NCBI GenBank assembly: GCA_002426495.1
Contig: DIQC01000022.1
Span: 30,117-43,198 of the forward strand
DNA from: Thermacetogenium sp. UBA5472
GTDB lineage: Bacteria > Bacillota > DSM-12270 > Thermacetogeniales > Thermacetogeniaceae
Direction of reading: 5' to 3'
DNA: 13,082 nt
Shown here: piece after piece, positions 1 to 6,723 of the stretch
Position numbering within the stretch: position 1 is the first letter of the stretch
How the letters are laid out: the number at the start of each line of letters is the position of its first letter
Notes under the pieces: generated by a model
The model's input: only the letters and a program-made list of their open reading frames with translations
Database searches by the model: none
What the model was told of the DNA's origin: nothing
Made by a program: the position numbers and the translations under genes

Positions 1-585
1 AAGAGCGCCGAAAAACAAACCGGGTAATATCACAGCAAACGCCTTGCTCAGCTGCACCAAAACCCCACAAAAATACCCCAGCGCACCAAAAAGGAGCAGA
101 TACAACAGGGTCACAGCAATGCCTGTAAAAATAACATCAGGAGCTACAATAAAATTATGGCTTAACAGATACTGGCTACTCCTAAAATAAACTATTATCC
201 TCAACAAATATCCGCTCAGCATCGCTGTCACACCGCCAATTAATGCAGCAGTGACTAAAAATGCTCCATTTGAAAGATTAGCGCTCAAACGGTTAGACAC
301 AAAGGTAAAATCAATATTCTGATAATCCTTAGTCGTAACATAGACAGCAATGACGAACATCCATAAACATGTAAACCAAATGACCATCTCACTGGAAAAA
401 TCGCTGATGTAGATGTAAAGATATTGGGTTCCCATACCGGAACTGCTTAACCCTCCCAGCGATAACAGCAAGGCTAATACCTGCACACCCGCCATGGACA
501 AAAACAGACCCAGGCGGCTTTTCATTTTATATAGGTACTGTTTCTTGACTGCATCAAATAAGCTAGTTGCGGTCAAAGACATCAT
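1..585 (-). CDS. ABC-2 type transporter permease, partial (C-terminus beyond left edge)
   Basis: Membrane subunit of an ABC-2 type exporter, working with the ATPase encoded just upstream. The frame is open from an ATG at 585 to the window edge, giving 195 visible residues without a stop. A purine-rich GGGGAGGG site lies just before the start, inside the end of the ATPase gene, and the two genes overlap by 23 bp, which suggests translational coupling. The visible part has a short cytosolic N-terminus with basic residues (about 1-25). Hydrophobic membrane segments follow at about 26-46, 67-85, 107-128, 150-176 and from 183 on. This matches the N-terminal part of small ABC-2 permeases found with YtrA regulators. 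I recognise no substrate-specific motif. The class is called from operon context and hydrophobicity pattern rather than a signature, so the substrate (drug, antimicrobial peptide or envelope compound) is unknown. Confidence 0.75.
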   Translation of the reverse strand, partial: MMSLTATSLFDAVKKQYLYKMKSRLGLFLSMAGVQVLALLLSLGGLSSSGMGTQYLYIYISDFSSEMVIWFTCLWMFVIAVYVTTKDYQNIDFTFVSNRLSANLSNGAFLVTAALIGGVTAMLSGYLLRIIVYFRSSQYLLSHNFIVAPDVIFTGIAVTLLYLLLFGALGYFCGVLVQLSKAFAVILPGLFFGAL

Positions 586-1465
586 CGATCCCTCCCCTGT
601 TTCTGGTAGTGAGGTAAACACACAGGTCATCTGACTTTACCGGAAGGACCTCCACCCCGGCAGCGCTGATCCTTTTCGCTAATCCATCAGCCGCATCCCG
701 CCTGATCACTACATAACTGTGATCTTTACCCACGCTCTTTTGATAATAAACCTCCTGCCCTGCTGTTAAATCAGAAATAATTTCTGTTTTGTCCCTCAAG
801 GCCACGGCAAACCCCTTTAAGTCGGAGCTGGGCAGATGCAGCCGTTTTTGGCCATTCTGAAGCAGAAGAATATCCTCCAAAACATCCTCTACCTCACTCA
901 GCAGATGGCTTGAAAAAATAATATTACGAGGGTTTTGCAGGTAATCCCTGAGCAGTGCCCGGTAAAAGTCCTTTCTCACCCCGGCATCCATTCCTGAAGT
1001 CGGTTCGTCAAAAATAGTCAGCGGACAGCGGGCCGCCAACCCGATGATCATATTAAAAGTGCTCCTCATCCCTTTAGAGAGGTTGTGATGCTGCTGCTTG
1101 GGGTCCAAGGAAAAATAATCGAACAGCCCCTTAGCCAGCTCCATATCCCAGTTTTTATAAAATGAAGATGCCGCTAACATTATCTCTGACAGTGAAAATG
1201 ACGGAGCAAACTTCATGTTCTCATCGATAAAGATCATATTGGATGAAACCTTCAGGCTGTTAAAAGGATCTTCCGCAAAAACCATGACCTGCCCGGAAGA
1301 AACACGCAGAAAGCCTGCAATAATCTTCAACAATGTCGTTTTCCCTGCCCCATTTGGCCCGATCAGCCCTGTGATCCTGTTCTCCTCAATAGTAAAAGAC
1401 AGACCATTGACCGCTTTTACTCTCCTAAAATTTTTGGTCAGCCCTGTACACGAAATCACACTCAT
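563..1465 (-). CDS. ABC transporter ATP-binding protein (YtrB/BcrA-like)
   Basis: Cytosolic ATPase that powers the adjacent ABC-2 permease. The 300-residue protein has Walker A GPNGAGKTT at 36-44, a variant signature LSKGM at 129-133 in place of LSGGQ, Walker B LTIFDEP with catalytic Glu154, a D-loop SGMD, and the switch His187 in FSSHLLSE. The Q-loop region around 78-86 (MIFIDENMK) has acidic residues where Gln is usual, a variation also known in BcrA-type ATPases. Residues after about 215 form a C-terminal extension of low similarity, usual in this family. The start ATG at 1465 lies 3 bp after the regulator stop, with a GGGAGAAGGGGG site inside the regulator's end, so regulator, ATPase and permease form one operon. 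The order GntR-ATPase-permease is that of ytrA-type operons, which respond to cell-wall-active compounds in Bacillus. Transfer of that role here is inference. Confidence 0.93.
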   Translation of the reverse strand: MSVISCTGLTKNFRRVKAVNGLSFTIEENRITGLIGPNGAGKTTLLKIIAGFLRVSSGQVMVFAEDPFNSLKVSSNMIFIDENMKFAPSFSLSEIMLAASSFYKNWDMELAKGLFDYFSLDPKQQHHNLSKGMRSTFNMIIGLAARCPLTIFDEPTSGMDAGVRKDFYRALLRDYLQNPRNIIFSSHLLSEVEDVLEDILLLQNGQKRLHLPSSDLKGFAVALRDKTEIISDLTAGQEVYYQKSVGKDHSYVVIRRDAADGLAKRISAAGVEVLPVKSDDLCVYLTTRNRGGIDDVFDRN

Positions 1466-1468
1466 ACT

Positions 1469-1870
1469 TTAACCCCCTTCTCCCTCATGTTCATCAAGTT
1501 CTTTCCTTGCATCCCGCAGCATACCCATCAATTCATCCTCACAAACCCCTAGACGCTGGGCTTCAGACACCACTTCCTCCACCAGTTTTTTTAAAGTGTG
1601 GTTCTTGCGTTGATACTGTATTTTTTCCTTTGCCTTGGCTGAAAGAAACATACCCAACCCCCGCTTTTTATAGAGGATGCCTTGATCAGCCAGTATGTTA
1701 ATACCCTTGGCTGCAGTGGCAGGATTAATATTAAACATCTCTGCCAGCTGATACTGAGAATATATTTTTTCGTTTTCTTTAATATTGCCGCAAAGTATCT
1801 CGTTTTCCAGCCACTCCGCTATCTGCACATATATCGGTTTGTCTCCAACCATATTTAGCTCCAATAACAC
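1469..1870 (-). CDS. GntR-family transcriptional regulator, YtrA subfamily
   Basis: Small DNA-binding repressor, 133 residues, the usual size for the YtrA subfamily, which has a winged helix plus a short helical dimerisation tail and no large ligand domain. The motif PIYVQIAEWLENEI (about 12-25) opens the winged helix; the recognition helix-turn-helix is at about 41-60 (QLAEMFNINPATAAKGINIL) and the wing GILYKKRGLGMF at 64-75. The tail (about 80-133) is charged and helical, ending in an acidic, Gly-rich stretch. The start is GTG at 1870, preceded by the strong site TTGAGGGGGT; no ATG lies in frame before Met7. It is first in an operon with the ATPase and permease, and the promoter upstream carries a perfect inverted repeat at the predicted transcription start. 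Autorepression is therefore the likely mode. The inducer is unknown. Confidence 0.93.
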   Translation of the reverse strand: MLLELNMVGDKPIYVQIAEWLENEILCGNIKENEKIYSQYQLAEMFNINPATAAKGINILADQGILYKKRGLGMFLSAKAKEKIQYQRKNHTLKKLVEEVVSEAQRLGVCEDELMGMLRDARKELDEHEGEGG

Positions 1871-1891
1871 ACCCCCTCAACCGCATTAGCG

Positions 1892-1907
1892 CATTACTCT
1901 TGTAATG
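1892..1907 (-). promoter_or_regulatory. Probable operator of the YtrA-type regulator
   Basis: Perfect inverted repeat CATTAC-TCTT-GTAATG lying directly after the -10 box of the regulator operon, covering the predicted transcription start (about 1902). Position and symmetry fit a GntR-dimer site for autorepression. The assignment to the adjacent regulator is inference. Confidence 0.65.
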
Positions 1908-1908
1908 T

Positions 1909-1937
1909 ACTATACCAGTTGTTTAGTTGGATGTCAA
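1909..1937 (-). promoter_or_regulatory. Sigma-A-type promoter of the GntR-ABC operon
   Basis: Reading leftwards on the minus strand: -35 TTGACA (1937-1932, full consensus), a 17-bp spacer, -10 TATAGT (1914-1909, 5 of 6). The GTG start of the regulator is 39 bp beyond the -10. No repeat sequence interrupts the promoter, but a GGGACGGTTC repeat begins within 6 bp of the -35. Confidence 0.85.
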
Positions 1938-1942
1938 AGGCC

Positions 1943-1974
1943 ATCGCGGGGACGGTTCTGGTGATGGGCCCAGG
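1943..1974 (+). repeat. GGGACGGTTC intergenic repeat, diverged copy
   Basis: This 32-bp stretch matches the first 32 bases of the repeat at 4315 and 10555 at 28 positions and has the same orientation. It lies just upstream of the promoter of the GntR operon and runs straight into the hairpin at 1977-2005. Confidence 0.85.
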
Positions 1975-1976
1975 GG

Positions 1977-2010
1977 GGAAGCAAAGGGACGTTCTTTTTG
2001 CTTCCTTTTT
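1977..2010 (+). repeat. Palindromic repeat / terminator-like hairpin
   Basis: GGAAGCAAA (1977-1985) and TTTGCTTCC (1997-2005) form a perfect 9-bp stem around the loop GGGACGTTCTT, followed by five T on the plus strand. It has the form of an intrinsic terminator, yet no plus-strand gene lies upstream in the window. The loop carries the same GGGACG-type core as the other repeats, so I read it first as a repeat family member; terminator function is possible but secondary. Confidence 0.65.
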
Positions 2011-2034
2011 GTTCCGGCTGGTCGTCTGCCGCTG

Positions 2035-2086
2035 GACAAATAGGGACAGATGGGGACGGGACAGATGGGAACATTCCTTATTTGTC
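2035..2086 (+). repeat. Palindromic repeat with GACAAATA arms
   Basis: Arms GACAAATA (2035-2042) and TATTTGTC (2079-2086) are perfectly complementary and enclose 36 bases rich in GGGACAG/GGGGACGGG motifs. The layout resembles the element at 5618-5659, which has different arms and the same type of core. Confidence 0.65.
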
Positions 2087-2108
2087 GCATTCGGACACAT
2101 GGGGTCGG

Positions 2109-2165
2109 TCCTATTGTCACGGTTTCCGCACTGGGCAAATGGGGACGCTCCTATTGTCACGGTTT
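2109..2165 (+). repeat. Two tandem repeat units, 40-bp period
   Basis: The 17-mer TCCTATTGTCACGGTTT occurs at 2109-2125 and again at 2149-2165. The bases before each copy (ATGGGGTCGG and ATGGGGACGC) are also alike, so two roughly 28-bp similar units repeat at 40 bp. Both look like worn versions of a GACA...ATGGGGACG...TGTC element. Confidence 0.8.
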
Positions 2166-2399
2166 TTTCACGAGGGGCGCTGATGGTGCCCGACTAGAAT
2201 AAATAGAGGTCGGAAGCCAGATATCAGATGTCGGAGATAATATACTCTTTTACAAGTCGCGGATGGTACCTAGCACCAAGGATAAGAAATACCTATATGG
2301 CGGGTGTTTTTCAGTGCGGGTGCCCGACACCGTGAGACGCAGGGTGACATCAGTGAGACGCTAGAACCGTCCCCGCATCCCCCGCGTGTCACATAACAT
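2166..2399. other. Gene-free stretch with fragments of further repeats
   Basis: No credible gene is seen here. It contains GGTG-CCCGA-CACC (2319-2331), a small palindrome; GTGAGACGC twice at a 21-bp period (2332-2340, 2353-2361); AGAACCGTCCCC at about 2363-2374, an inverted copy of the GGGACGGTTC core; and TACAAG...GGATGG.ACC at 2251-2270, which matches the sequence at 4347-4366 at 16 of 20 positions. The stretch reads as accumulated repeat debris. Confidence 0.6.
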
Positions 2400-2428
2400 T
2401 ACTCAACCCTGACCCATTGGTGTATAAT
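2400..2428 (+). promoter_or_regulatory. Probable promoter of typA
   Basis: A perfect TATAAT lies at 2423-2428. The hexamer 17 bp upstream, TACTCA (2400-2405), is a poor -35 match, so only the -10 is strong. The leader to the typA start would be about 80 bases. A second box, TATACT at 2491, is too close to the ribosome binding site to serve. Confidence 0.5.
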
Positions 2429-2515
2429 GAAAACTGTCGAAAAAAACGGGGCATCGTCCTCGAAAATAAATAACATTAGCATATGGAGACTATACTAGAC
2501 AGGGAAGTGTCGTAA

Positions 2516-4297
2516 ATGAAACAGATAGCACAGGAAAATATCCGCAACCTAGCCATTATTGCCCACGTAGACCATGGAAAGACTACTCTGGTCGATGGCA
2601 TGCTTAAGCAGAGCGGTATCTTCCATGAGAAGCAAGTGGTAAAGGAACGTGTTCTCGACAGCGGTGATTTGGAACGGGAACGAGGCATTACCATAATGGC
2701 GAAAAACACAGCCGTTATCTATAAAGATAATAAATTGAATATCGTCGACACGCCGGGGCATGCGGATTTTGGCGGGGAAGTAGAGCGCATCGTGCAGATG
2801 GTGGATGGTGTATTGCTACTGGTGGATGCCTTTGAAGGGCCGATGCCTCAGACACGCTTTGTCCTGAAAAAAGCCCTGGAGGCAGAGCTTGTTCCCATCG
2901 TGGTGGTCAATAAGATCGACCGCCCTCATGCGCGAGCAATAGAGGTCCTCGATGAAATTCTTGAACTGTTCATCGAATTGGAGGCTAGTGATCAGCAGCT
3001 GGAATTCCCTGTGGTCTACACTGACGCACGGCAAGGAACAGCATCACTGGATTATAAAACCCAAGGCACGAATCTGAAGCCTCTCTTTGAATTGATTATT
3101 GAGAATATTCCTGCCCCGCAAGGAGACCCTAACGCCCCTCTGCAGTTGGGAGTTTCTATGATCGATTATGACCCCTACCTGGGGCGACAGGCTGTCGGGC
3201 GTATTCGGCGAGGTTCTATCCACAACAAAGAAGGGGTAGCTGTGCTGGGAGATGGTGATGAGATACAGCATGCACGCATTTCCAACCTTTTTGTCTTTGA
3301 CGGGCTGAAAAAGGTGCCGGTAGAGAGTGCTGATGCTGGGGAAATCGTTGTTGTGGCAGGGTTATCCGAGATAAACCCGGGCAGCACTATTACAGACCCT
3401 GAACATCCGGAATCCCTGGGTTTTGTACAGATCGATCAACCGACAGTAGCCATTGACTTCCTGGTCAACAAAAGTCCCTTTGCCGGACGGGAAGGGGTAT
3501 ATGTCACCTCTCGCAAATTGGCTGAGCGCTTATTCAGGGAATCCCAGTCCGATGTCAGCCTGCGTGTGGAAGAAACCGATTCTCCGGATCAATTTATGGT
3601 CGCCGGGCGGGGTGAGCTGCACCTCTCCATCCTTATTGAGAAAATGCGCCGTGAGGGGTATGAGTTTGAAGTATCCCAGCCCCAGGTAATCCTGCGGGAA
3701 GTGGATGGTGTCCAACATGAACCGGTAGAAGATTTAATTATAGAAGTTCCCGAAGAATATGTGGGAATTGTCATGGAACGCCTGGGCCCCCGCAAGAGCG
3801 AAATGATCAATATGGAGAAAAAGAAGGATGACACAGTGCGGCTGGAGTTTCATATCCCCACCAGGAGTCTGTTCGGTTTACGCGCCGAACTGATGACAGA
3901 TACAAGGGGAACCGAGGTCATGTACCACGCATTTCACCATTATGCGCCTTACGCTGGAGAGATACAGACACGATCTAGGGGATCCCTGGTCGCCTGGGAG
4001 AATGGTACAACAACCGGCTATGGCCTGGAAAATGCCCAGGAGCGAGGAGAGTTGTTTGTGGGGGCTGGCGTTCCTGTCTATCAGGGAATGGTAGTGGGTG
4101 AAAATTCCCGTCCCGATGACCTGACACTCAATGTCTGCAAAAAGAAACGCCTAACCAACATGCGCAGTTCAACCGCAGATATCGCAGTCAAACTTTCCCC
4201 CGCAAGAGAGATGAGCCTGGAACAGTGCCTTGAATTTATCGCAGATGATGAACTGCTGGAGATAACGCCCAAATCCCTGCGCATGCGGAAAAAATGA
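2516..4297 (+). CDS. typA: Ribosome-associated GTPase TypA/BipA
   Basis: Translational GTPase that binds the 70S ribosome and supports ribosome assembly and stress or cold adaptation; cytosolic. The 593-residue protein is close to the family's usual 600-610. GTPase motifs: G1 AHVDHGKTT at 16-24, switch I RERGIT with Thr59, G3 DTPGH at 78-82, G4 NKID at 132-135 and G5 region TDARQGTA at about 169-176. EF-G-like domains II, III and V follow, with SDVSLRVEE and AGRGELHLSIL typical of domain III. The C-terminal domain unique to this family includes LFGLRAELMTDTRG and the AREMSLEQCLEFI region, ending basic (LRMRKK). The ATG at 2516 has the site AGGGAAG (2501-2507), 8 bases away. It is the only plus-strand gene here, transcribed alone from a promoter near 2423 and converging on the EamA permease gene. 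Nothing is missing. Confidence 0.97.
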   Translation: MKQIAQENIRNLAIIAHVDHGKTTLVDGMLKQSGIFHEKQVVKERVLDSGDLERERGITIMAKNTAVIYKDNKLNIVDTPGHADFGGEVERIVQMVDGVLLLVDAFEGPMPQTRFVLKKALEAELVPIVVVNKIDRPHARAIEVLDEILELFIELEASDQQLEFPVVYTDARQGTASLDYKTQGTNLKPLFELIIENIPAPQGDPNAPLQLGVSMIDYDPYLGRQAVGRIRRGSIHNKEGVAVLGDGDEIQHARISNLFVFDGLKKVPVESADAGEIVVVAGLSEINPGSTITDPEHPESLGFVQIDQPTVAIDFLVNKSPFAGREGVYVTSRKLAERLFRESQSDVSLRVEETDSPDQFMVAGRGELHLSILIEKMRREGYEFEVSQPQVILREVDGVQHEPVEDLIIEVPEEYVGIVMERLGPRKSEMINMEKKKDDTVRLEFHIPTRSLFGLRAELMTDTRGTEVMYHAFHHYAPYAGEIQTRSRGSLVAWENGTTTGYGLENAQERGELFVGAGVPVYQGMVVGENSRPDDLTLNVCKKKRLTNMRSSTADIAVKLSPAREMSLEQCLEFIADDELLEITPKSLRMRKK

Positions 4298-4314
4298 TGC
4301 ACGGCGAGACGACC

Positions 4315-4352
4315 ATCAGGGGGACGGTTCCGGTGATGGGTCCAGGTACAAG
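4315..4352 (+). repeat. GGGACGGTTC intergenic repeat, 38-bp copy identical to 10555-10592
   Basis: These 38 bases, starting ATCAGGGGGACGGTTCCGG, are identical to 10555-10592. The copy begins 17 bp after the typA stop. The following bases up to 4366 continue into a module also seen, diverged, at 2251-2270. A third, worn copy is at 1943-1974, in the same orientation. Confidence 0.95.
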
Positions 4353-4600
4353 CGGTGGATGGCACCCCCTGTTAGTGCAAACATTCTTATATGTTATATT
4401 TAATAGCTATCCTGCGAAAAAGCACTGACCGACAAACATTGCCAATAAAAACGAAGAACGTAGCTGACGCAGTCACTAAGAACATACCTAGTTGAGTGCC
4501 ACACCTAGTTGATGTCAGACACCAAAAACGCCTATTGCGCATAAATGGTGCCCATGCCACTAATTGGCCCCAAAGGCAATAAAGCAGCCTGGCACCGGTT
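4353..4600. other. Convergent intergenic gap with small repeats
   Basis: Between the ends of typA and the EamA gene I see no gene and no convincing bidirectional terminator. ACCTAGTTGA occurs at 4486-4495 and 4503-4512, the second running into a GTCAGACACC palindrome remnant. GGTGCC (4547-4552) and GGCACC (4591-4596) are complementary but 38 bases apart. Confidence 0.5.
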
Positions 4601-5518
4601 TCAAGTGTCTATCGTTTTCCGCAGCTGTTGCTGGCTCCCTGCTTCAGGCCTTTTTTTAGATGTCACTACTAAAATGGCTCCAATGAGCAGCACCATGCCA
4701 CCTATTAGCTGTAACCCTGTCATTTTCTGCGACAGCAAAAGGGCGGAAAAAACCACCGTTGTCACCGGTTCTGCTGTGCCTAAAACAGAAGTAACTGTAG
4801 CCCCCACACGCTTCATACCTGCCATAAAGGCAAACAGTGCAATAACTGTGAAAACACCTGAGACAGCACAGGCCAGCCATGCCGCCGCAGATATCTGAAT
4901 TTTCAAGGTACCTGTCGCACTGCCAAGCAAGAAAAGGGGGATAGCTGTAAAAACACTAATTAAAGCTGAGACAATAATCGGTTCAGCTTTATTTAATATC
5001 CTGTTGCTGGCCATAACATAACCGGAACAAGCCAACCCCGACCCTAATCCCATTATAAGACCTACAGTGCTGGTCCTCCCTAGAGAAACTCCGACCAGCA
5101 TAGCCAGGCCTGTCAAGGCTAACCCTATTCCAAAGACACCTGACAGCTTGAGTCTTTCTTTAATAAATATAAATCCCCAAACTGCCACCCAGATAATATA
5201 AGTATAAAAAAGAATCGCAGCCAAGCCGGCTGTCGTTTTTTGAACAGTAGACATGTATAGAAAAGATGCTATGGCTTGTGCAAAGCCCGCCACAAGCGGC
5301 AGTGCCCACGGAATCTTGCCCAGCTGCTTAGAGATGCTTCTGCCATGAAAAATCACAAGGTATAGAAGAATAATAACAGATGCAACACCATAACGCAGGG
5401 AGACATAATCAGAAACAGTTGCCCCTCCCTGGTATGCATATACAGCCAAGATCGGCGTAAAACCATAACATATACCAGATAAAATGGCTAGCAAAACCCC
5501 TATTAAAAAGTTGTTCAA
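4601..5518 (-). CDS. DMT-superfamily permease, EamA family
   Basis: Integral membrane transporter of the drug/metabolite superfamily, 305 residues with about ten hydrophobic segments, arising from two tandem EamA domains (about 5-138 and 150-290). Typical features are SGICYGFTPILAVYAYQGG near the N-terminus, the first-domain end YIIWVAVWGFIFIKERLKLSGVFGIGLALTG, and the second-domain end GTAEPVTTVVFSALLLSQKMTGLQLIGGMVLLIGAI. The tail is short, hydrophilic and rich in Gln and Lys. The start is TTG at 5518: an in-frame TAG lies three codons upstream and no Met occurs before about residue 89, so this is the only start keeping the first membrane helices. The ribosome site GGGAG is about 12 bases away, rather far. 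It lies 137 bp downstream of arcC in the same direction, and I see no good promoter in between, so co-transcription with arcC is possible. Family members export or import amino acids or metabolites; the substrate here cannot be read. Confidence 0.9.
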   Translation of the reverse strand: MNNFLIGVLLAILSGICYGFTPILAVYAYQGGATVSDYVSLRYGVASVIILLYLVIFHGRSISKQLGKIPWALPLVAGFAQAIASFLYMSTVQKTTAGLAAILFYTYIIWVAVWGFIFIKERLKLSGVFGIGLALTGLAMLVGVSLGRTSTVGLIMGLGSGLACSGYVMASNRILNKAEPIIVSALISVFTAIPLFLLGSATGTLKIQISAAAWLACAVSGVFTVIALFAFMAGMKRVGATVTSVLGTAEPVTTVVFSALLLSQKMTGLQLIGGMVLLIGAILVVTSKKRPEAGSQQQLRKTIDT

Positions 5519-5543
5519 GAAATATCTCTACTCCCATCCTCTG

Positions 5544-5565
5544 GCAGGCAACAATACCCGCCTGC
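5544..5565 (-). other. Hairpin in the leader of the EamA gene
   Basis: GCAGGC (5544-5549) and GCCTGC (5560-5565) form a perfect 6-bp stem with a 10-base loop, ending 25 bp upstream of the TTG start. No T run follows on the minus strand, so it is not a terminator. A regulatory role is not shown. Confidence 0.4.
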
Positions 5566-5617
5566 AATGCATACTTTACTACTGTCAAGGCAACCGGAAC
5601 CATTTCCCTTTGATTCC

Positions 5618-5659
5618 TTGACACAAGAGAACCGTCCCCCTGTGTCACCCCTGTGTCAA
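5618..5659 (-). repeat. Palindromic repeat with TTGACACA arms overlapping the arcC stop
   Basis: TTGACACA (5618-5625) and TGTGTCAA (5652-5659) are perfect complements around a core holding GAACCGTCCCC, the inverse of the GGGACGGTTC motif. A nested alternative stem joins TGACACA (5619-5625) with TGTGTCA (5641-5647). The outer arm covers the TGA stop of arcC (5656-5658). It may act in mRNA 3'-end stability; no T run marks it as a normal terminator. Confidence 0.75.
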
Positions 5660-6594
5660 CGGATGCGGGTGCCTGCGTTCCCCAGAACGGCATCTTCGAT
5701 TAGCTCTGGCAAGGTGATGATCACTTCATTCCCTCCGGCCTCCAGGAATGTGACAGCTGCTTCGATCTTTGGCCCCATACTGCCTGCAGCAAAGTATCCT
5801 TGCTCTAGATAGAGCCGCGCTTCTTCCAGGGAAATGGTGCCCAGATCAACCTGGTCGGGCTGCCTAAAGTTCAAGGACACCTTGCTGACACCGGTGGGAA
5901 TAACCAGTATATCTGCATCCAGAAGGCCGGCCAGCAAGCTGCCTGCCCGGTCTTTATCGATCACCGCCGCAGAGCCCGCCAGAGCCTTTCCTTCCTTACC
6001 AGTAACCGGTATCCCCCCACCACCGCAGGCGATCACTGTGAATCCTTGCTCTATCAGGGCGCGAATTGCTCTGTATTCCACGATCTCTACTGGCTGCGGT
6101 GAAGCCACCACTCGCCTGTATCCCCTTCCGGAATCTTCGACCATGTCCCAGCCTTTCTCGTGCATCAATTGCCGTGCTTCTTCTTTTTCATAAAAAGGGC
6201 CGACAGGTTTGTTTGGCTTGGAATAAGCATCATCATCTGCATCCACCTTTACCTGCGTAACCACAGTGACAACATCCTTATCAATGCCCTGGCTGCGGTA
6301 TTCGTTCACCAGGGATTGCTGGATCATGTAGCCGATAGAACCCTGAGTTTCCGCCACACAAACATCCAGGGGCTGTGGGGGTAACTGCTCTTTGGCAGCC
6401 TCCGACCTTAATAAATTAAAACCGACCTGGGGGCCATTGCCGTGAGTGATGACCACTTCAAACCCCTTCTTGACAAGACCCACAATATGCTTGCAGGTGG
6501 ACTGGACAACCTCCAGCTGATCTTCAGCACTGTTGTTGCTATTCTCCTTGACCAGGGAGTTACCTCCCAATGCGATGACCATTAGTTTGCTCAT
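5656..6594 (-). CDS. arcC: Carbamate kinase
   Basis: Catalyses reversible transfer of phosphate from carbamoyl phosphate to ADP, giving ATP, CO2 and ammonia; cytosolic dimer of the amino-acid-kinase fold. The 312-residue length is the family norm. Visible motifs are ALGGNSL (8-14), THGNGPQVG (50-58), ETQGSIGYMIQ (82-92), PVGPFY (130-135), GRGYRRVVASPQP (156-168), ACGGGGIPV (189-197), the nucleotide-site VIDKDRAG (211-218) with Lys214, and AAGSMGPKI (269-277). The ATG at 6594 follows the modest purine-rich site GGAAAGAAGAGA. It has its own near-consensus promoter upstream, while the exporter operon ends just before. No arginine deiminase, ornithine, putrescine, oxamate or ygeW-type transcarbamylase gene is adjacent, so the source of carbamoyl phosphate is not shown. 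The stop codon lies in an arm of a repeat, but the C-terminus GNAGTRIR looks natural. Confidence 0.96.
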   Translation of the reverse strand: MSKLMVIALGGNSLVKENSNNSAEDQLEVVQSTCKHIVGLVKKGFEVVITHGNGPQVGFNLLRSEAAKEQLPPQPLDVCVAETQGSIGYMIQQSLVNEYRSQGIDKDVVTVVTQVKVDADDDAYSKPNKPVGPFYEKEEARQLMHEKGWDMVEDSGRGYRRVVASPQPVEIVEYRAIRALIEQGFTVIACGGGGIPVTGKEGKALAGSAAVIDKDRAGSLLAGLLDADILVIPTGVSKVSLNFRQPDQVDLGTISLEEARLYLEQGYFAAGSMGPKIEAAVTFLEAGGNEVIITLPELIEDAVLGNAGTRIR

Positions 6595-6624
6595 TGCGTT
6601 CTCTTCTTTCCTAAATAAAGTCCC

Positions 6625-6638
6625 TTTAACGGGTTAAA
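6625..6638 (-). promoter_or_regulatory. Palindrome in the arcC leader
   Basis: TTTAAC-GG-GTTAAA is a perfect 6-bp inverted repeat between the arcC promoter and its ribosome binding site, about 31 bases downstream of the -10. It could be an operator of an unknown regulator. The symmetry is clear but the function is a guess. Confidence 0.35.
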
Positions 6639-6669
6639 ACTTTTTAGTGCTTAAATTTCTGTCTAATAA

Positions 6670-6697
6670 ATTCTAGCACCATTTTGGCCAATGTCAA
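6670..6697 (-). promoter_or_regulatory. Sigma-A-type promoter of arcC
   Basis: Minus strand: TTGACA (6697-6692, full consensus), a 16-bp spacer, TAGAAT (6675-6670, 5 of 6). It lies 27 bp after the stop of the second exporter gene and gives arcC a leader of about 70 bases. This supports arcC being a separate transcription unit. Confidence 0.75.
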
Positions 6698-6723
6698 CGC
6701 CCGCTCTGCATACCCCGGACACT

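Noticed and set aside
1894..2197. Open frames on both strands across the repeat cluster upstream of typA
   Set aside because: They translate repeat sequence (for example GPITRTVP-type peptides), lack ribosome sites and have no recognisable domain.
1938..2400. CRISPR array
   Set aside because: The repeats differ in length and arms, lack regular spacers of equal size, and no cas gene is present.
2491..2496. TATACT as an alternative -10 for typA
   Set aside because: The start of transcription would fall on the ribosome binding site, and no -35 match stands 16-18 bp upstream.
5588..5593. TTGACA-like sequence before the EamA gene as its promoter
   Set aside because: The -35 word is present on the minus strand (CCTTGACAGTAG), but no acceptable -10 stands 15-19 bp downstream.
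5409..5693. 94-codon minus-strand frame between arcC and the EamA gene
   Set aside because: It runs through the arcC end, the repeat and the EamA N-terminus in another frame; the EamA frame is clearly the real one.
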